A program made the translations under genes and the position numbers. Below, one piece after another: positions 8,531 to 17,109 of a stretch of 64,000 bases of DNA. The notes under the pieces were generated by a model. It did not search any database. It saw only the letters and a program-made list of their open reading frames with translations, and had not been told where the DNA came from. Source of the stretch: Palsa-504 sp963769715 (lineage in GTDB: Bacteria; Actinomycetota; Actinomycetes; Streptosporangiales; Streptosporangiaceae); assembly GCA_963769715.1 (NCBI GenBank), contig CAVYNE010000031.1:620001-684000 (forward strand), written 5' to 3'. Within the stretch, counting starts at the first letter, position 1. Every line of letters begins with the position of its first letter.

Positions 8531-8819
8531 CCTCCGAGCCACCCGATACCGTACACCATCGGCGCTCACAATCACCACCGTTAGCCTCGAGGCGGACAAA
8601 TGAAAGTGCGTACACCAGGGTGCACAGAATGGGCGTTATCTGCGCGCGGCAATCCGTGTCCTCGGCGTACTTCCCAGCCGCGCCGATTCGGCGATCGGCT
8701 CCCCTGAGGCGAGACCCTTCATGTCACGTTGCGTAATTGCATCTGGCTTAGGGCTAGGTGACTCCGCCATCCCCTGCACGACTGGACCTGGGCCGCGCAC
8801 ACGGGCCGCGGCCATACGG
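8531..8819. other. no gene seen
   Basis: This lies between the NB-ARC gene and the end of the convergent phosphotransferase gene. A minus-strand frame runs through it only as the out-of-frame continuation of the frameshifted upstream gene. I see nothing else. Confidence 0.4.
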
Positions 8820-10024
8820 CTATCCCGGATCCTTCGCGCTGCTGAGTGCGGCACGGACGGCAGCGGCGGGACCGCCGAGGTGGTAGACCCTTTCTGATGG
8901 CTCGATGCCGTCGAGGAATTCTTGGTAGCGCACGGCGTAGGCGAGGTGGGCGAGCGGTTCGGCGATGCGTAGCGCGCGGGCGGGCTCGCACCCGGGGATG
9001 TACGATGCCCAGGCATTGATCCAGGCCCGGGCCGCGGCGGGCCGCTTGCCTGCGGGCAGGAAGTCGCAGGCCCGTAGCCCGTCCAGCACCGGGTTGCCGA
9101 CATGGGCGTCGGCCCAGTCCATGATGACGGGCGGCCCGCTGTCGCTGCGCCAGTTACCGGGGTGGAAGTCACCGTGCACGATGGTGTCGGGCAGTGGCAC
9201 TCATCCAGCAACGAAAACCGGCTCAGCAGCCCGCGCGCCGCAGCCACCTCCCCGGCGCTTAGCTCGCTGGCGACCTGACCGTCGAGCAGTGCGCGGATCT
9301 GCCCGGCGATGACCGGCGTACGCCGGTCAGGCAATCCTGGCGGAAAGCTGGCAGGCTGGCCGGCCAGGACGGCCTGGGTGGCGGCCAGGCGCTGGACAGC
9401 GCTTGCGATGATCTGCGGTGAGGCGTCCCAGCAGTCCTCACCGGGCAGGTGCTCGAGCAGGACCCGCCGCTGCCCGGCGCCGATGACTGACGGCACCAGG
9501 GTCGGGTCCGCGCGGGCGAGTGCGGCGATGACGCTGGCCTCGTCGGCGGCGAAGCGGGGCGTGGCCTTGAGCCAGACCGGGCCTTTACCGGTAGGCAGCC
9601 GGAACAGTACGGCTAGGTTCCAGGTCTTGCGCTGCACTGCGGGCCCGGTCATGCGGCGGCCAGCAGCGCCGAGCGTGTCCGACGCCCAGCCGAGCACCTC
9701 GCGGATGCCCTCCAGCCGGGCCCACGGCGAACGCAGTTCTTCCGGCCTGGTCAACGCCGCATGACCGGCCGGCCGTCCGGCCAGCAGACCGGGTGCCGGG
9801 CGGTCGAGCGCGGCCACGTGGTAAGTAACGTGACTGTCGCGGCCGCCCTCCCCGCCGTCGACCAGCAGCAGGCGCAACACGAGCAAGGGGACGTCGAGCA
9901 CCTCGCGCAGATGCGCCACGACAGGCTCTGCCTCTGACCACCACGGCGTACTCACAGAAAACGGCCCGATCACCCCCCGGTACTCGTCGCCCCAGGTCAC
10001 CAAGGCGCTGACGGTTCGCCCCAT
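8820..10024 (-). pseudogene. aminoglycoside-phosphotransferase-like kinase, frameshifted
   Basis: Reading from ATG 10024 (MGRTVSALVTWGDEYRG) gives a normal N-lobe to LLSRFSLLDE near 9205. The essential continuation PLPDTIVHGDFHPGNW with the catalytic HGDFHPGN and DWADAHVGNP motifs is in another frame, ending at 8820. Restoring one C in the TGCCACTGCC stretch near 9198 would join the frames, so a single-base deletion explains the break. The joined protein would be about 400 aa. The family phosphorylates small molecules; the substrate is unknown and no resistance is implied. It may be a true pseudogene or a base-calling error. Confidence 0.75.
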
Positions 10025-10498
10025 CCGGCCAGTGTGAACGATTCCAGCGACCCAGGCGACCGAATACCCGCCCATCGGCTGCCGGATTACCCGGGTGGCT
10101 CCCGCACGCGGAACACGCCGACCTTGCGACGCGCTAAAGCGGGTGCCGGCCGGTACGGGAAACCCTCTGATCGCGGTGGCGGGAGTCATCTCGCGTCGGC
10201 TTCCATAAGATGGCCGCGGTGAGCCAAGGCGCCCGTAAACGGACGACTGCGCGTGACGACCCAGGCCATTGAGGCGACCGCCAGTTGCTCTGAACCGGCA
10301 GGAAACCCGGTAACTTACCCGCTCCTGCTCACGCTGTGTGATCGGTGCCCGATCTCGCCGAAGCGCACACTGCCGCCGTTATCTCCAGCCCGTTTCTGGG
10401 TGTCTCCGCTGTGATCGCGGGGGGGGGTTGGGCCTCGGCGAGGACACGTTATCTGCAGTGGTGTCTTCGCTGTAGCTGGTGTGACCGTCGTATCTGGG
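10025..10498. other. no gene seen
   Basis: This stretch holds no convincing coding frame. It contains a run of about ten G residues near 10420, a place where length errors are likely, and no recognisable RNA gene. Confidence 0.4.
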
Positions 10499-10858
10499 TC
10501 AGGGCGCGGCCCATCCTTCGGCTTGCTCGACGGCCTGGGCTGAGAGTGCTTCGAGTTCAGTGATCAGCTCGCGCAGGCGCCTGGTGTTATCGAAGAGGGG
10601 GCGGTACCGCTCGAGCTGCGCGGGGCTTAGCGTGCGGGTGACGGTCTTGGTTCCGACCTTGCGGATCCATGTCGGGTAGGGGCCGTGCAGGTGGCTGGGG
10701 TCGGTGTGGCAGCGGCAGCGGGGCGAGCCGCAGCGGGTGGTGCGCTCGACGAGGCTTCCGGGCAGGCAGGGGCCGAGCGCGGCGATCTCGTCGGCGATCT
10801 GGCGGTGGCGGTGTCCGGTGCTGGCTGGTGTTGAGGGCATGCCTTGTTGGTATCGCAT
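10499..10858 (-). CDS. DUF6788-type small protein with a Cys/His motif
   Basis: The product is 119 aa (113 if it starts at the ATG at 10840). The centre carries CGSPRCRCHTDPSHLHGPY followed by WIRKVGTKTVTRTLSPAQ and YRPLFDNTRRLRELITELEAL. This cysteine-rich segment with a trailing helix is the pattern of DUF6788. Such genes often sit next to integrases or transposases in actinomycetes, and here the neighbour is a divergent tyrosine recombinase. A metal-binding or DNA-binding role is plausible but unproven. The two genes share a 93-bp divergent region with a perfect hairpin. Confidence 0.7.
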   Translation of the reverse strand: MRYQQGMPSTPASTGHRHRQIADEIAALGPCLPGSLVERTTRCGSPRCRCHTDPSHLHGPYPTWIRKVGTKTVTRTLSPAQLERYRPLFDNTRRLRELITELEALSAQAVEQAEGWAAP

Positions 10859-10888
10859 TTCTGCCGCCGCGCCGGCGGGGCTTCGCCA

Positions 10889-10925
10889 CCGGATGCCTTG
10901 AAAGCTTTACCTTCAAGGCATCCGG
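10889..10925. repeat. perfect 14-bp inverted repeat between DUF6788 and recombinase genes
   Basis: CCGGATGCCTTGAA and TTCAAGGCATCCGG are separated by nine bases. The site lies in the short region between two divergent genes, so a terminator role is unlikely. An operator or a recombination site used by the adjacent recombinase fits better (inference). Confidence 0.7.
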
Positions 10926-10950
10926 TCCGCGGGCCGGATGGAGGTGGGTG

Positions 10951-11503
10951 GTGCTTGTTCAGCGGGTGCTGATGCCCGGCAGCGGCAAGGAGTCGTGGAC
11001 GCTGCTGGGGGATGACGGTGGGGTGGTGGAGCCCGCCGAGCGCTATCTTGCCTACCTGTCGGCAATCGAGCGCTCTCCTAATACGGTGCGTGCCTACGCG
11101 GTCAGCTTGAAGCTGTGGTTCGAGTTCCTCCAGCACGCCGCGGTGAACTGGGACGAGGCAGGCGCCGAGGACGTGGCCCGGTTCGTGGGCTGGCTGCGCG
11201 CTCCGGCAGACAACGTGATCGTCCTGGCGGACGGGAACGGCGCCCGCCGCCCGGCGACGGTTAACCGGTACCTGGCCGGGGTCTTCGGCTTCTACGACCA
11301 TCATGCGCGGACCGGCGTGCAGGTCGCCGCCGGGTTGGTCTCGTGGCGCCGGATCAGCCGCGGGTCTTATAAGCCGTTCCTGCATCACGTGACCAAAGGC
11401 CGCCCCATCCCGGTCAGGCCGGTGAAGCTGCACGTGCCGCGGCAGGCGCCGCGCACCTTGGGGCCCGGGCAGATCGTGGCGATCCTGGGAGCATTGGAGT
11501 CCT
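10951..11503 (+). pseudogene. tyrosine recombinase, N-terminal core-binding domain only, cut by an IS3 element
   Basis: The frame starts at GTG 10951 with GGAGGTGG upstream. It reads YLAYLSAIERSPNTVRAYAV, FEFLQHAAVNWDEAGAEDVA and RPATVNRYLAGVFGFYDHH, the SAM-like core-binding domain of integrases. It reaches the linker APRTLGPGQIVAILGA and then enters the IS end TGCACTT at 11504, stopping at 11559. The whole catalytic domain (Arg, His-x-x-Arg, Tyr) is missing, so it cannot recombine DNA. Its partner DUF6788 gene is divergent. It may have been an active recombinase before the insertion. Confidence 0.82.
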
Positions 11504-11527
11504 TGCACTTTAGTGGACAGATTCCCA

Positions 11528-12415
11528 TTATGCCGCATTTACATCAGGAATGTCAATAGACTCCTCAAAACGCAGAGGACTCAGTTTCCCCAGGCGGCGC
11601 TGTTTCCGGACGCGGTTGTAATACCGCTCGATGTAGTCGAATACCGCGGACCGGGCCTCTTCAGCGTCCAGCCACAGATGCTGGTGTATGAGCTCTTTCT
11701 TGATCGTGGCGTTAAATGATTCCGCTGCCGCATTGTCATAGCAGGTCCCGGTGCGGCCGACCGAGGGAATCACCCCGTTCGCCAGGCACCGGTCCCGGAA
11801 ATCATGCGAGGTGTACTGGGCCCCGCGGTCGGTGTGCATCACGGCTTCCCCGATCCCGGGCCGCCGCGCGGCCAGCGCCATATCCAGGGCATCCAGGACC
11901 AGGCCCGTGCGCATGTGATCGGCGACCATCCAGCCGATGACCTTGTTGGAGAACAAATCGATGACCGTCGCCAGATAGGCAAAACCGCTGAATGTGTGAA
12001 TATAGGTGATATCGCCGACCCGCAGCTGGTCCGCGGCCGGCGGCCGGAAATCGCGATCAACCAGATCAACCAGCCCCTCCCGGGCCTGCGCATCCGGCAG
12101 CGTCGTGCGTACGTACGGACGCGGGTGCACGCACTCCACGCCCGCCGCACGCGCCAGCCGCCGCACCCGGCGCTCCGAGGTCCGCCGGCCATCCTCCTGC
12201 AGGTACTGCAAGATCCGCTCGATGCCGCACCGGTGCTTGTGCTCCTGGTCGACCTCCCTGATCTTCTCCGTCAGCTCCGCGTCGAAGACCGCATGCGCCG
12301 ACGGCCCGCGGTTCCTCCACGCGTAATATCCGGCCCGGCTCACACCGAGCATCCGGCACATGAAATCCACCGGGAAGCGCACCCCGCGAGGCAAGCCCTC
12401 ATTCTCCGTCTCCAT
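11528..12415 (-). CDS. IS3-family transposase orfB (integrase catalytic domain)
   Basis: The product is 295 aa from the ATG at 12415. An N-terminal HTH_21 region (FMCRMLGVSRAGYYAWRNR, EKIREVDQEHKHRCGIERIL) precedes the rve catalytic core. The core has the first Asp in VGDITYIHTFSGFAYLATVI, the second in VMHTDRGAQYTS and the Glu in NAAAESFNATIKKE, then RYYNRVRKQRRLG. All catalytic residues are present. In intact copies it is made as an orfAB fusion by -1 frameshifting. In this copy orfA is broken by the nested insertion, so the full transposase cannot be made here. Confidence 0.93.
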   Translation of the reverse strand: METENEGLPRGVRFPVDFMCRMLGVSRAGYYAWRNRGPSAHAVFDAELTEKIREVDQEHKHRCGIERILQYLQEDGRRTSERRVRRLARAAGVECVHPRPYVRTTLPDAQAREGLVDLVDRDFRPPAADQLRVGDITYIHTFSGFAYLATVIDLFSNKVIGWMVADHMRTGLVLDALDMALAARRPGIGEAVMHTDRGAQYTSHDFRDRCLANGVIPSVGRTGTCYDNAAAESFNATIKKELIHQHLWLDAEEARSAVFDYIERYYNRVRKQRRLGKLSPLRFEESIDIPDVNAA

Positions 12416-12435
12416 ATCGCGGATGAAGGAGAACC

Positions 12436-12497
12436 TCAGAGATTTTGGCTCGCGAAATACGCACTCGCTTTTTTTAGGAAGGCGTTTTCCATATTGA
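12436..12497 (-). pseudogene. IS3 orfA, 3' fragment
   Basis: After the insertion junction the minus strand reads MENAFLKKASAYFASQNL and stops at 12436, the normal leucine-zipper end of orfA. It belongs with the 5' fragment at 16817-17055. The join falls at the codons for R-V-N. Confidence 0.75.
12468..12476 (-). promoter_or_regulatory. programmed -1 frameshift site of the IS3 element
   Basis: On the minus strand a run of seven A followed by G (CTAAAAAAAGC) lies where the orfA and orfB frames overlap. Slipping back one base moves KKASAY into KSECVFREPKSLRF, the frame leading into orfB. This is the usual IS3-family arrangement. It is now isolated from the orfA start by the nested insertion. 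Confidence 0.75.
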
Positions 12498-12609
12498 CCT
12501 CAACGATTCAGGGGTGGGGCGAGGTCAGTTACCGGTCGTGTTGCGCCGGGTTTCGGCGGTCGTATCTGGTTCACATGTTCGCAGCGGATGGCGGACGGCC
12601 CGATGTGCT

Positions 12610-12619
12610 CGGGGGCACC
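12610..12619. repeat. 10-bp target-site duplication, left copy
   Basis: CGGGGGCACC directly precedes the left IS4-type end and recurs at 15058-15067 directly after the right end. A 10-bp duplication is within the range known for IS4-family elements. Confidence 0.85.
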
Positions 12620-12734
12620 CACTGGCGTTCGGTTAGGAAGTGGGTCTGGCGGGGGTCATCCTGGCGTGCGCGGGGGTTCGGTGACGTTGCGTGGTTACCC
12701 TCGCGGCGCGGGGCGGGCTTGTGCGTCGACTGAT

Positions 12735-12760
12735 CTGTAACGTTGCGTGAGATCGGTGTG
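12735..12760 (+). repeat. inner inverted repeat of the IS4-family unit (left)
   Basis: CTGTAACGTTGCGTGA followed by GATCGGTG matches, in inverse orientation, CTGTTACGTAGGGTGATCGG at the right (outer end 14979), with three substitutions and a two-base gap. TGAT lies immediately outside both copies. Confidence 0.65.
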
Positions 12761-12880
12761 TGATGCCCGGGATGACGGCGAGCGGTGTCCGGGAAGGCGC
12801 TGGCCGGGCCGGGCTACGGCGGTGCCAGGCATGCCGGTGTCCCGGCGCGGCGGGTGCCGGACTGGGAGAGCGTGCGCGGG

Positions 12881-14818
12881 TCAGGCGGCCGGCGGGGCGT
12901 TCGGCTGCTGCGATCCTGGCGTCGCGGGCAGGGGCAGCAGGTGCAGCCGGGTGGCGGCGGGCACGACGTCGTTGCTCTTGCGGGCCCTGACTTTCTTGAT
13001 GGTGAAGCGGGGGTAGTGGCGGCCGGGCCGCCAGGCGGTGACGAGCCGCAGCGGGTGCGCGGTGATGTCGCGGCGGGTGATCTCGATGGCCGCGGACAGG
13101 GCGCTCGCGGTGGCGCCTTGCCCGGCGCCGATGCTGGCGGTGACCGCGCAGCGCAGCGCGGTGGCGCTGATCCGGGCGGGCTCGGCGCCGATCGCCGCGG
13201 CGATGCCGGCGCCGGCGATCCGCAGCGCCTGGTGGGCGGCGACGGTGGCGGCGGCCATCCGGTAGGCCCCGGCCGGGGTGGCCGCGGTGACGGGCTGCCC
13301 GCCGGCGAGGGTCTGCTTTTCTTCCAGGTAGACCAGCTCGCTGGCCCACCGCATGCCGTACAGCCCGGCGATGTCGCGGGCCGGGTAGGCGATGGTGTCC
13401 ATCAGGCTGGTGATGATGGTGACGGTCTCGGATACTTCCACGCGGATCGTGCCATCCGGCGGCCGGCACAGCCCGCCGTCCCCGTCATCGTCGCCGCCGG
13501 CGGCGTCCAGGATGCGGACGGACGGTCCTGCGGGCGGGGCGGTCAGCAGCGGGTGACCCGGCGGGACATCGAAGACCTGGTCGATATGGTATTCGATGAC
13601 ACGGACCTTATAGGTGCAGCCGCGCCAGGTGATCGCCGCTTTCCAGGTGCCGTCCGGCAGCGGCCGTCCCGAGCGGCGCAGGTTCCACGCCGCGGAGACC
13701 CGCCAGGCGAAGTGCCTGCCAGCCTCGATCTTGGCGGCGATGGCCTCGCGGCTGGGGAACCCGCGGTCGGCCAGGTCCAGGTCACCGGGCCCGTAAGCCG
13801 GCTCGAGGCAGGCGGCCAGGGTGGTCTCCCCGGTGCCGCACGGGCCGGCCGCCCAGGCCACCGCGCCGCGCCACCACACGTCAGTGACTTCTACCATCCG
13901 GATCTGCGGGTCAGCGGGCGCGCCGGTGCTGGCCGGGCGGCCGAAGTGCGCGGCGTTGCGGGACTGCCCGCCCGTGCCCTTGCGGTCGCTGCCCTTGGGG
14001 TCGGCGACGTTGCGGACGGTGCCGTCCTTGGCCAGCACCCGCAGTCCGTGCCAGCGGCCGCCGGACCACGGCCCGCCCTCCAGCGGCCGCAGCCGGACCG
14101 CCGTCCGCTGCCCGCCCGGCGTCCCGGCCGCCGGCAGGCACACCGCCGCGACGCCGGGCAGCGGGACGGCCCGGACCTGCCCGCACAGCCCGGCCAGCAG
14201 ATTCACCAGCGGCCGGACCCCCAGGAAACTGTCCGCGTCCGACAGCGATGACGACGCCGGCAGGTCATATACCGGGTCGGCTTCCCGGGGCCGCTGCGCC
14301 AGCGTCCGCAGCGTTCCCGCAGCCGTGCCGGGCATCAGCGCCCGCGCCAGCTCGATCTGCACCGCCAGCCGCGGCGTGATCTTCCGCGACCGCCGCCCCG
14401 GCAGCCCGGCCAGCGCCGCGTCCAGCAACGCTGGCGTGAGCACCGCCGAGGCGAGCCCCAGCCCCGTCCCCTCCCGCACCGGTCGCGGCTCCCCGGCGAT
14501 CCCGGCCGCCGCCAGCTGATCCGCCGTCCACGCCGGCCCGGGGGCCGCCGCGCCCGGCAGCGCCCCGCACGCCACGATCCCTCCGCCCGCACCCGGCAGC
14601 CCGGTCAGCCGGCCGTCGGCGTCCTTCCAGATCGCCGGCATCGCCATCACCTCGGCCCGCCCCGTCGCCGCGTCCCGCGGCGCACGCTGCTCCCGGCCAT
14701 CCCGCGCGGCGGCATCAGGCGGCGTGACGCCGCCTGCGGCACCGGGTACTGTCGCAGCCGGAAGCATCGGCGGACCCCTCGCAAGAGGCAGGTACAGGAA
14801 CCGCCGATGCTTCCGCAT
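12881..14818 (-). CDS. IS4-family DDE transposase
   Basis: The product is 645 aa in the longest frame; the true start may lie somewhat later, because the first 60 residues look weak. An N-terminal IS4 domain (LDAALAGLPGRRSRKITPRL, ADSFLGVRPLVNLL) precedes the catalytic region. There LRVLAKDGTVRN supplies the first Asp, LDLADRGFPSREAI the second, and YGMRWASELVYLEEK matches the IS4 Y-x2-R-x3-E-x6-K signature exactly. The Ala/Gly-rich C-terminus ends about 175 bp from the terminal repeat. All catalytic residues are present, so it may be active. Confidence 0.9.
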   Translation of the reverse strand: MRKHRRFLYLPLARGPPMLPAATVPGAAGGVTPPDAAARDGREQRAPRDAATGRAEVMAMPAIWKDADGRLTGLPGAGGGIVACGALPGAAAPGPAWTADQLAAAGIAGEPRPVREGTGLGLASAVLTPALLDAALAGLPGRRSRKITPRLAVQIELARALMPGTAAGTLRTLAQRPREADPVYDLPASSSLSDADSFLGVRPLVNLLAGLCGQVRAVPLPGVAAVCLPAAGTPGGQRTAVRLRPLEGGPWSGGRWHGLRVLAKDGTVRNVADPKGSDRKGTGGQSRNAAHFGRPASTGAPADPQIRMVEVTDVWWRGAVAWAAGPCGTGETTLAACLEPAYGPGDLDLADRGFPSREAIAAKIEAGRHFAWRVSAAWNLRRSGRPLPDGTWKAAITWRGCTYKVRVIEYHIDQVFDVPPGHPLLTAPPAGPSVRILDAAGGDDDGDGGLCRPPDGTIRVEVSETVTIITSLMDTIAYPARDIAGLYGMRWASELVYLEEKQTLAGGQPVTAATPAGAYRMAAATVAAHQALRIAGAGIAAAIGAEPARISATALRCAVTASIGAGQGATASALSAAIEITRRDITAHPLRLVTAWRPGRHYPRFTIKKVRARKSNDVVPAATRLHLLPLPATPGSQQPNAPPAA

Positions 14819-14953
14819 ATGCCCGCATTCGTCCCGTAACCGGCGCGGCGTGTCACCGCGAACCCCGCACAGCAGCCCTCGCCGCCCGCAGCCACCCCGG
14901 GTCCGCCGCGTTCAGACGCCCGGCCGGCAACGCACCGTGACATCAGCCCGCAA

Positions 14954-14979
14954 ATCCCACCGATCACCCTACGTAACAG
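14954..14979 (-). repeat. inner inverted repeat of the IS4-family unit (right)
   Basis: On the minus strand it reads CTGTTACGTAGGGTGATCGG, the partner of 12735-12760. TGAT follows at 14980-14983, the same four bases that precede the left copy. Confidence 0.65.
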
Positions 14980-15057
14980 TGATCGGCAAAGCCGCCCCGG
15001 GCAGGCCCGCGCCGGATCAGCAGGTCACGCGGCTCCAGCCCTAACCGAACGCCAGTG

Positions 15058-15067
15058 CGGGGGCACC
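15058..15067. repeat. 10-bp target-site duplication, right copy
   Basis: CGGGGGCACC, identical to 12610-12619. It shows that the IS4-type unit transposed into the IS1380-family element here. Confidence 0.85.
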
Positions 15068-15122
15068 GGCTCCGACTGCGCCGGGGCGGCTCCTTTCCGG
15101 GTCGCGGGGACGGGAGGGCTGG

Positions 15123-16559
15123 TCAGGCTGGGGCGGGCAGGGCGCACAGCCGGTGCCAGCAGGCCAGGAAGGCGTCTTTCCAGGGCCAGGTGCGGCTGAT
15201 CTTCAGCACGCGAGCGCGGGCGTGGCGGACCAGGCGGGCAGGCAGGCTCAGCAGCCGGTAGCGCAGCGTGTCCGGCTCAGCGTCCTTAAGATCCTCGCAG
15301 TCGTACAGGCCGAGCAGCCGGGTCCAGGCGGCCAGGTCAGCGGCTATGTTGGCGGCGAGTACCCACCCGCAGTTGACCTGCCATGTTTTCGATGGCAGGT
15401 TCCGCAGGCCCATCGATTTCGCGGTGCGGACGCCGTCTTCCACGACGGCGTGCTGGCGGTGCAGCACGTCGGTGAACTGGGGGTGGTGGCTGCCGGGCAC
15501 GCCGGGTATCCCGCCGGCGGCCGGGATGTTGGTGCAGATGATGGAGTACCGCCAGCCGGTGGCGCGCTCGAAGGCGGTCAGGTTCCTGGCCTGCCGCCGC
15601 GAGGGTTTCGTACGGCGCACGATCCACCGCAGGCCATCAGGCCAGCCGGCGGCCCGGCCGAGCAGGTGGGTGATCTCGGCGACGTGCTTGTCGCGCTGCA
15701 CTACCCCGTCCTGGTCCACCGCGGCCTGCCAGGCGCCAGAGGGCAGCAGCCCGATCGCCTGCTCATCGGACTGGGTGATGGCCCACCCGCAGGTGAACAG
15801 CACGGCGCGGCGCCGGGACGACAGCGACAGCAGGTGCTTGATGAGCTCGTGGCTGGCGCCGGCCCCGTCGACGCGGACCAGCAGCCGCGCGCGCATGCGG
15901 GAGGGGATCTGCCGGAGCGCCGCGGTCAGCACCGTGAGGTGGTCGGCGAAGGTGTTCGAGCCGGCGTTGCCCGGCCGCAGCAGCATCGCCAGCGACTCGG
16001 CGGTATTAGCCAGCCAGGCCCCCAATGGATGGAAGCCGTAGCCCATCTTGAAGGTCGGTGCTGCCCCTTCCTTGTCGCTGTGCGCGGTGATCAGCGTGCC
16101 GTCCAGGTCGATGACCAGCCACCCCGCCAGCACCTTCCCGGCGACGGCCAGCCACGGGAACCCGCCTGGCCTCGCGCAGACCAGCTGCCACACGTGCGCC
16201 CGGACCCCGGCCCGCGCCCGGGCGATCTTGTCCAGGGTGCGCGGATCGGCCAGTTCCAGCGTCCGCCGCACCGTGGTATCGCTCGGCGCGGCCCCGAAGA
16301 CCGGTTGCTGGTGCGCCAGCACGGCGATATCGCTCATGCTCCTGGCCCCCAGCGCGATCGCCACCGCCATGGAGACCAGCGTCATCCCGCGATCGATCAG
16401 CGGGAACTTCCCCGCCCGGCCCAGCGCCGCGCCGAGCGCGGACGTCAGGCCGCACTGATCAGCGAGCTTGCGCAGCAGCACCGCCCCGGCATGGCCGATC
16501 AGGCCCTCTGCGTCCGCGGCCACGGACAAGTTCCGGTCCCAGCGCGTATTCTTCGCCAT
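15123..16559 (-). CDS. IS1380-family DDE transposase
   Basis: The product is 478 aa starting MAKNTRWDRNLSV. Features of IS1380-family transposases are visible: IDRGMTLVSMAVAIALGARS, the PVFGAAPSDTTVRRTLEL segment, first Asp in WLVIDLDGTLITAHSDKEG, the stretch FADHLTVLTAAL, second Asp in LLVRVDGAGAS, and the region HAVVEDGVRTAKSMGLRN that carries the conserved Glu. The length is normal for the family and the frame is unbroken. The gene lies wholly in the right part of the split element, so it may still be expressed. Its left end is separated from it by the IS4-type insert. Confidence 0.9.
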   Translation of the reverse strand: MAKNTRWDRNLSVAADAEGLIGHAGAVLLRKLADQCGLTSALGAALGRAGKFPLIDRGMTLVSMAVAIALGARSMSDIAVLAHQQPVFGAAPSDTTVRRTLELADPRTLDKIARARAGVRAHVWQLVCARPGGFPWLAVAGKVLAGWLVIDLDGTLITAHSDKEGAAPTFKMGYGFHPLGAWLANTAESLAMLLRPGNAGSNTFADHLTVLTAALRQIPSRMRARLLVRVDGAGASHELIKHLLSLSSRRRAVLFTCGWAITQSDEQAIGLLPSGAWQAAVDQDGVVQRDKHVAEITHLLGRAAGWPDGLRWIVRRTKPSRRQARNLTAFERATGWRYSIICTNIPAAGGIPGVPGSHHPQFTDVLHRQHAVVEDGVRTAKSMGLRNLPSKTWQVNCGWVLAANIAADLAAWTRLLGLYDCEDLKDAEPDTLRYRLLSLPARLVRHARARVLKISRTWPWKDAFLACWHRLCALPAPA

Positions 16560-16816
16560 TGAGGAGCGCTCCAGTTTCGGCAGATCACAACGGTGTGGTT
16601 ACCGCGTAATCTCCCGCAACGGGGCGCTCTTCGCTACCTGCACTGCGCCGCTCCCGCCTGATCCGCCAGCGCGGGCTCGCGTTATCCCGGGCACTTTGAA
16701 CCTGCCGCACCCAGCGGGTGCAGCCCTCAGCTACCACCACCGGCGTAAACCAGCAGCTCAGCACGCTGAACACACCTAAAACCGCTGATCACCGGCCTGA
16801 AGTTGAATCCCGGAGG
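16560..16816. other. IS1380-family right end, noncoding
   Basis: This is the 257-bp leader between the transposase start and the right end of the element. It should hold the transposase promoter on the minus strand. No gene is seen. Confidence 0.4.
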
Positions 16817-17055
16817 TTGACCCGGCGCAGCTCCGCCTCAAGATCGCGGATCCGCTTCTTCTCCGCCTGGGTCAGCGGCGTCTCCCCGGCCGCCACATCC
16901 CCCTCGTCCTTGACATTCTTCACCCAGCTCTGCAGGGTCGACTCGCCGATCCCCAGCTGCTGGGCGACCTGCCCCATGGTCAGGCCTGAGTCCTGGTAGA
17001 GCTGAACCGCATCCGCCTTGTACTGCTTCGTGAACTTCCGTCGCGCTGTACCCAT
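16817..17055 (-). pseudogene. IS3 orfA, 5' fragment
   Basis: It starts at ATG 17055 behind AGGAGG and reads MGTARRKFTKQYKADAVQLY, then the helix-turn-helix LTMGQVAQQLGIGESTLQSW. It ends at DLEAELRRVN, where the IS1380-family element begins; the frame then runs on into foreign sequence. The missing end, MENAFLKKASAYF, is at 12436-12497. Confidence 0.88.
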
Positions 17056-17109
17056 CGGGTTCCTCCTGGGACAAGTGATACCAGCGGGGTCACTGTCCAC
17101 GGAAGTGCA

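Larger units (their letters stand above)
12620..15057. mobile_element. IS4-family element nested in the IS1380-family element
   Basis: The 2438-bp unit has perfect 18-bp terminal inverted repeats (CACTGGCGTTCGGTTAGG at 12620-12637, inverted at 15040-15057) and is flanked by exact 10-bp duplications. It carries one transposase gene. A second pair of inverted repeats lies inside, at 12735-12760 and 14954-14979. That pair could be subterminal binding sites or the ends of a further nested element. Confidence 0.85.
12498..16816. mobile_element. IS1380-family element inserted in the IS3 orfA, itself interrupted
   Basis: The ends read inward as CCTCAACGATTCA (left) and CCTCCGGGATTCA (right), resembling the CCT-n-GATTC ends of IS1380-family elements. 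A 4-bp direct repeat TTGA (12494-12497 and 16817-16820) flanks it; one further C is shared. Removing the IS4-family insert and its duplication leaves about 1.87 kb, normal for the family. The single transposase gene is at 15123-16559 and appears intact. Confidence 0.75.
11504..17109. mobile_element. IS3-family element, split by nested insertions
   Basis: The ends TGCACTTTAGTGGACAG (11504) and, inverted, TGCACTTCCGTGGACAG (17109) match at 15 of 17 positions. orfB lies at the left and the two halves of orfA at 12436-12497 and 16817-17055. The gap between the halves is filled by an IS1380-family element. Removing 12498-16816 plus one copy of the TTGA duplication rejoins orfA in frame. The net IS3 length is then about 1.28 kb, normal for the family. 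No target duplication is seen at the outer ends: each end abuts a different broken integrase gene. Confidence 0.8.

Noticed and set aside
15153..16562. Long plus-strand frame over the IS1380 transposase
   Set aside because: Antisense shadow of a clear transposase gene.
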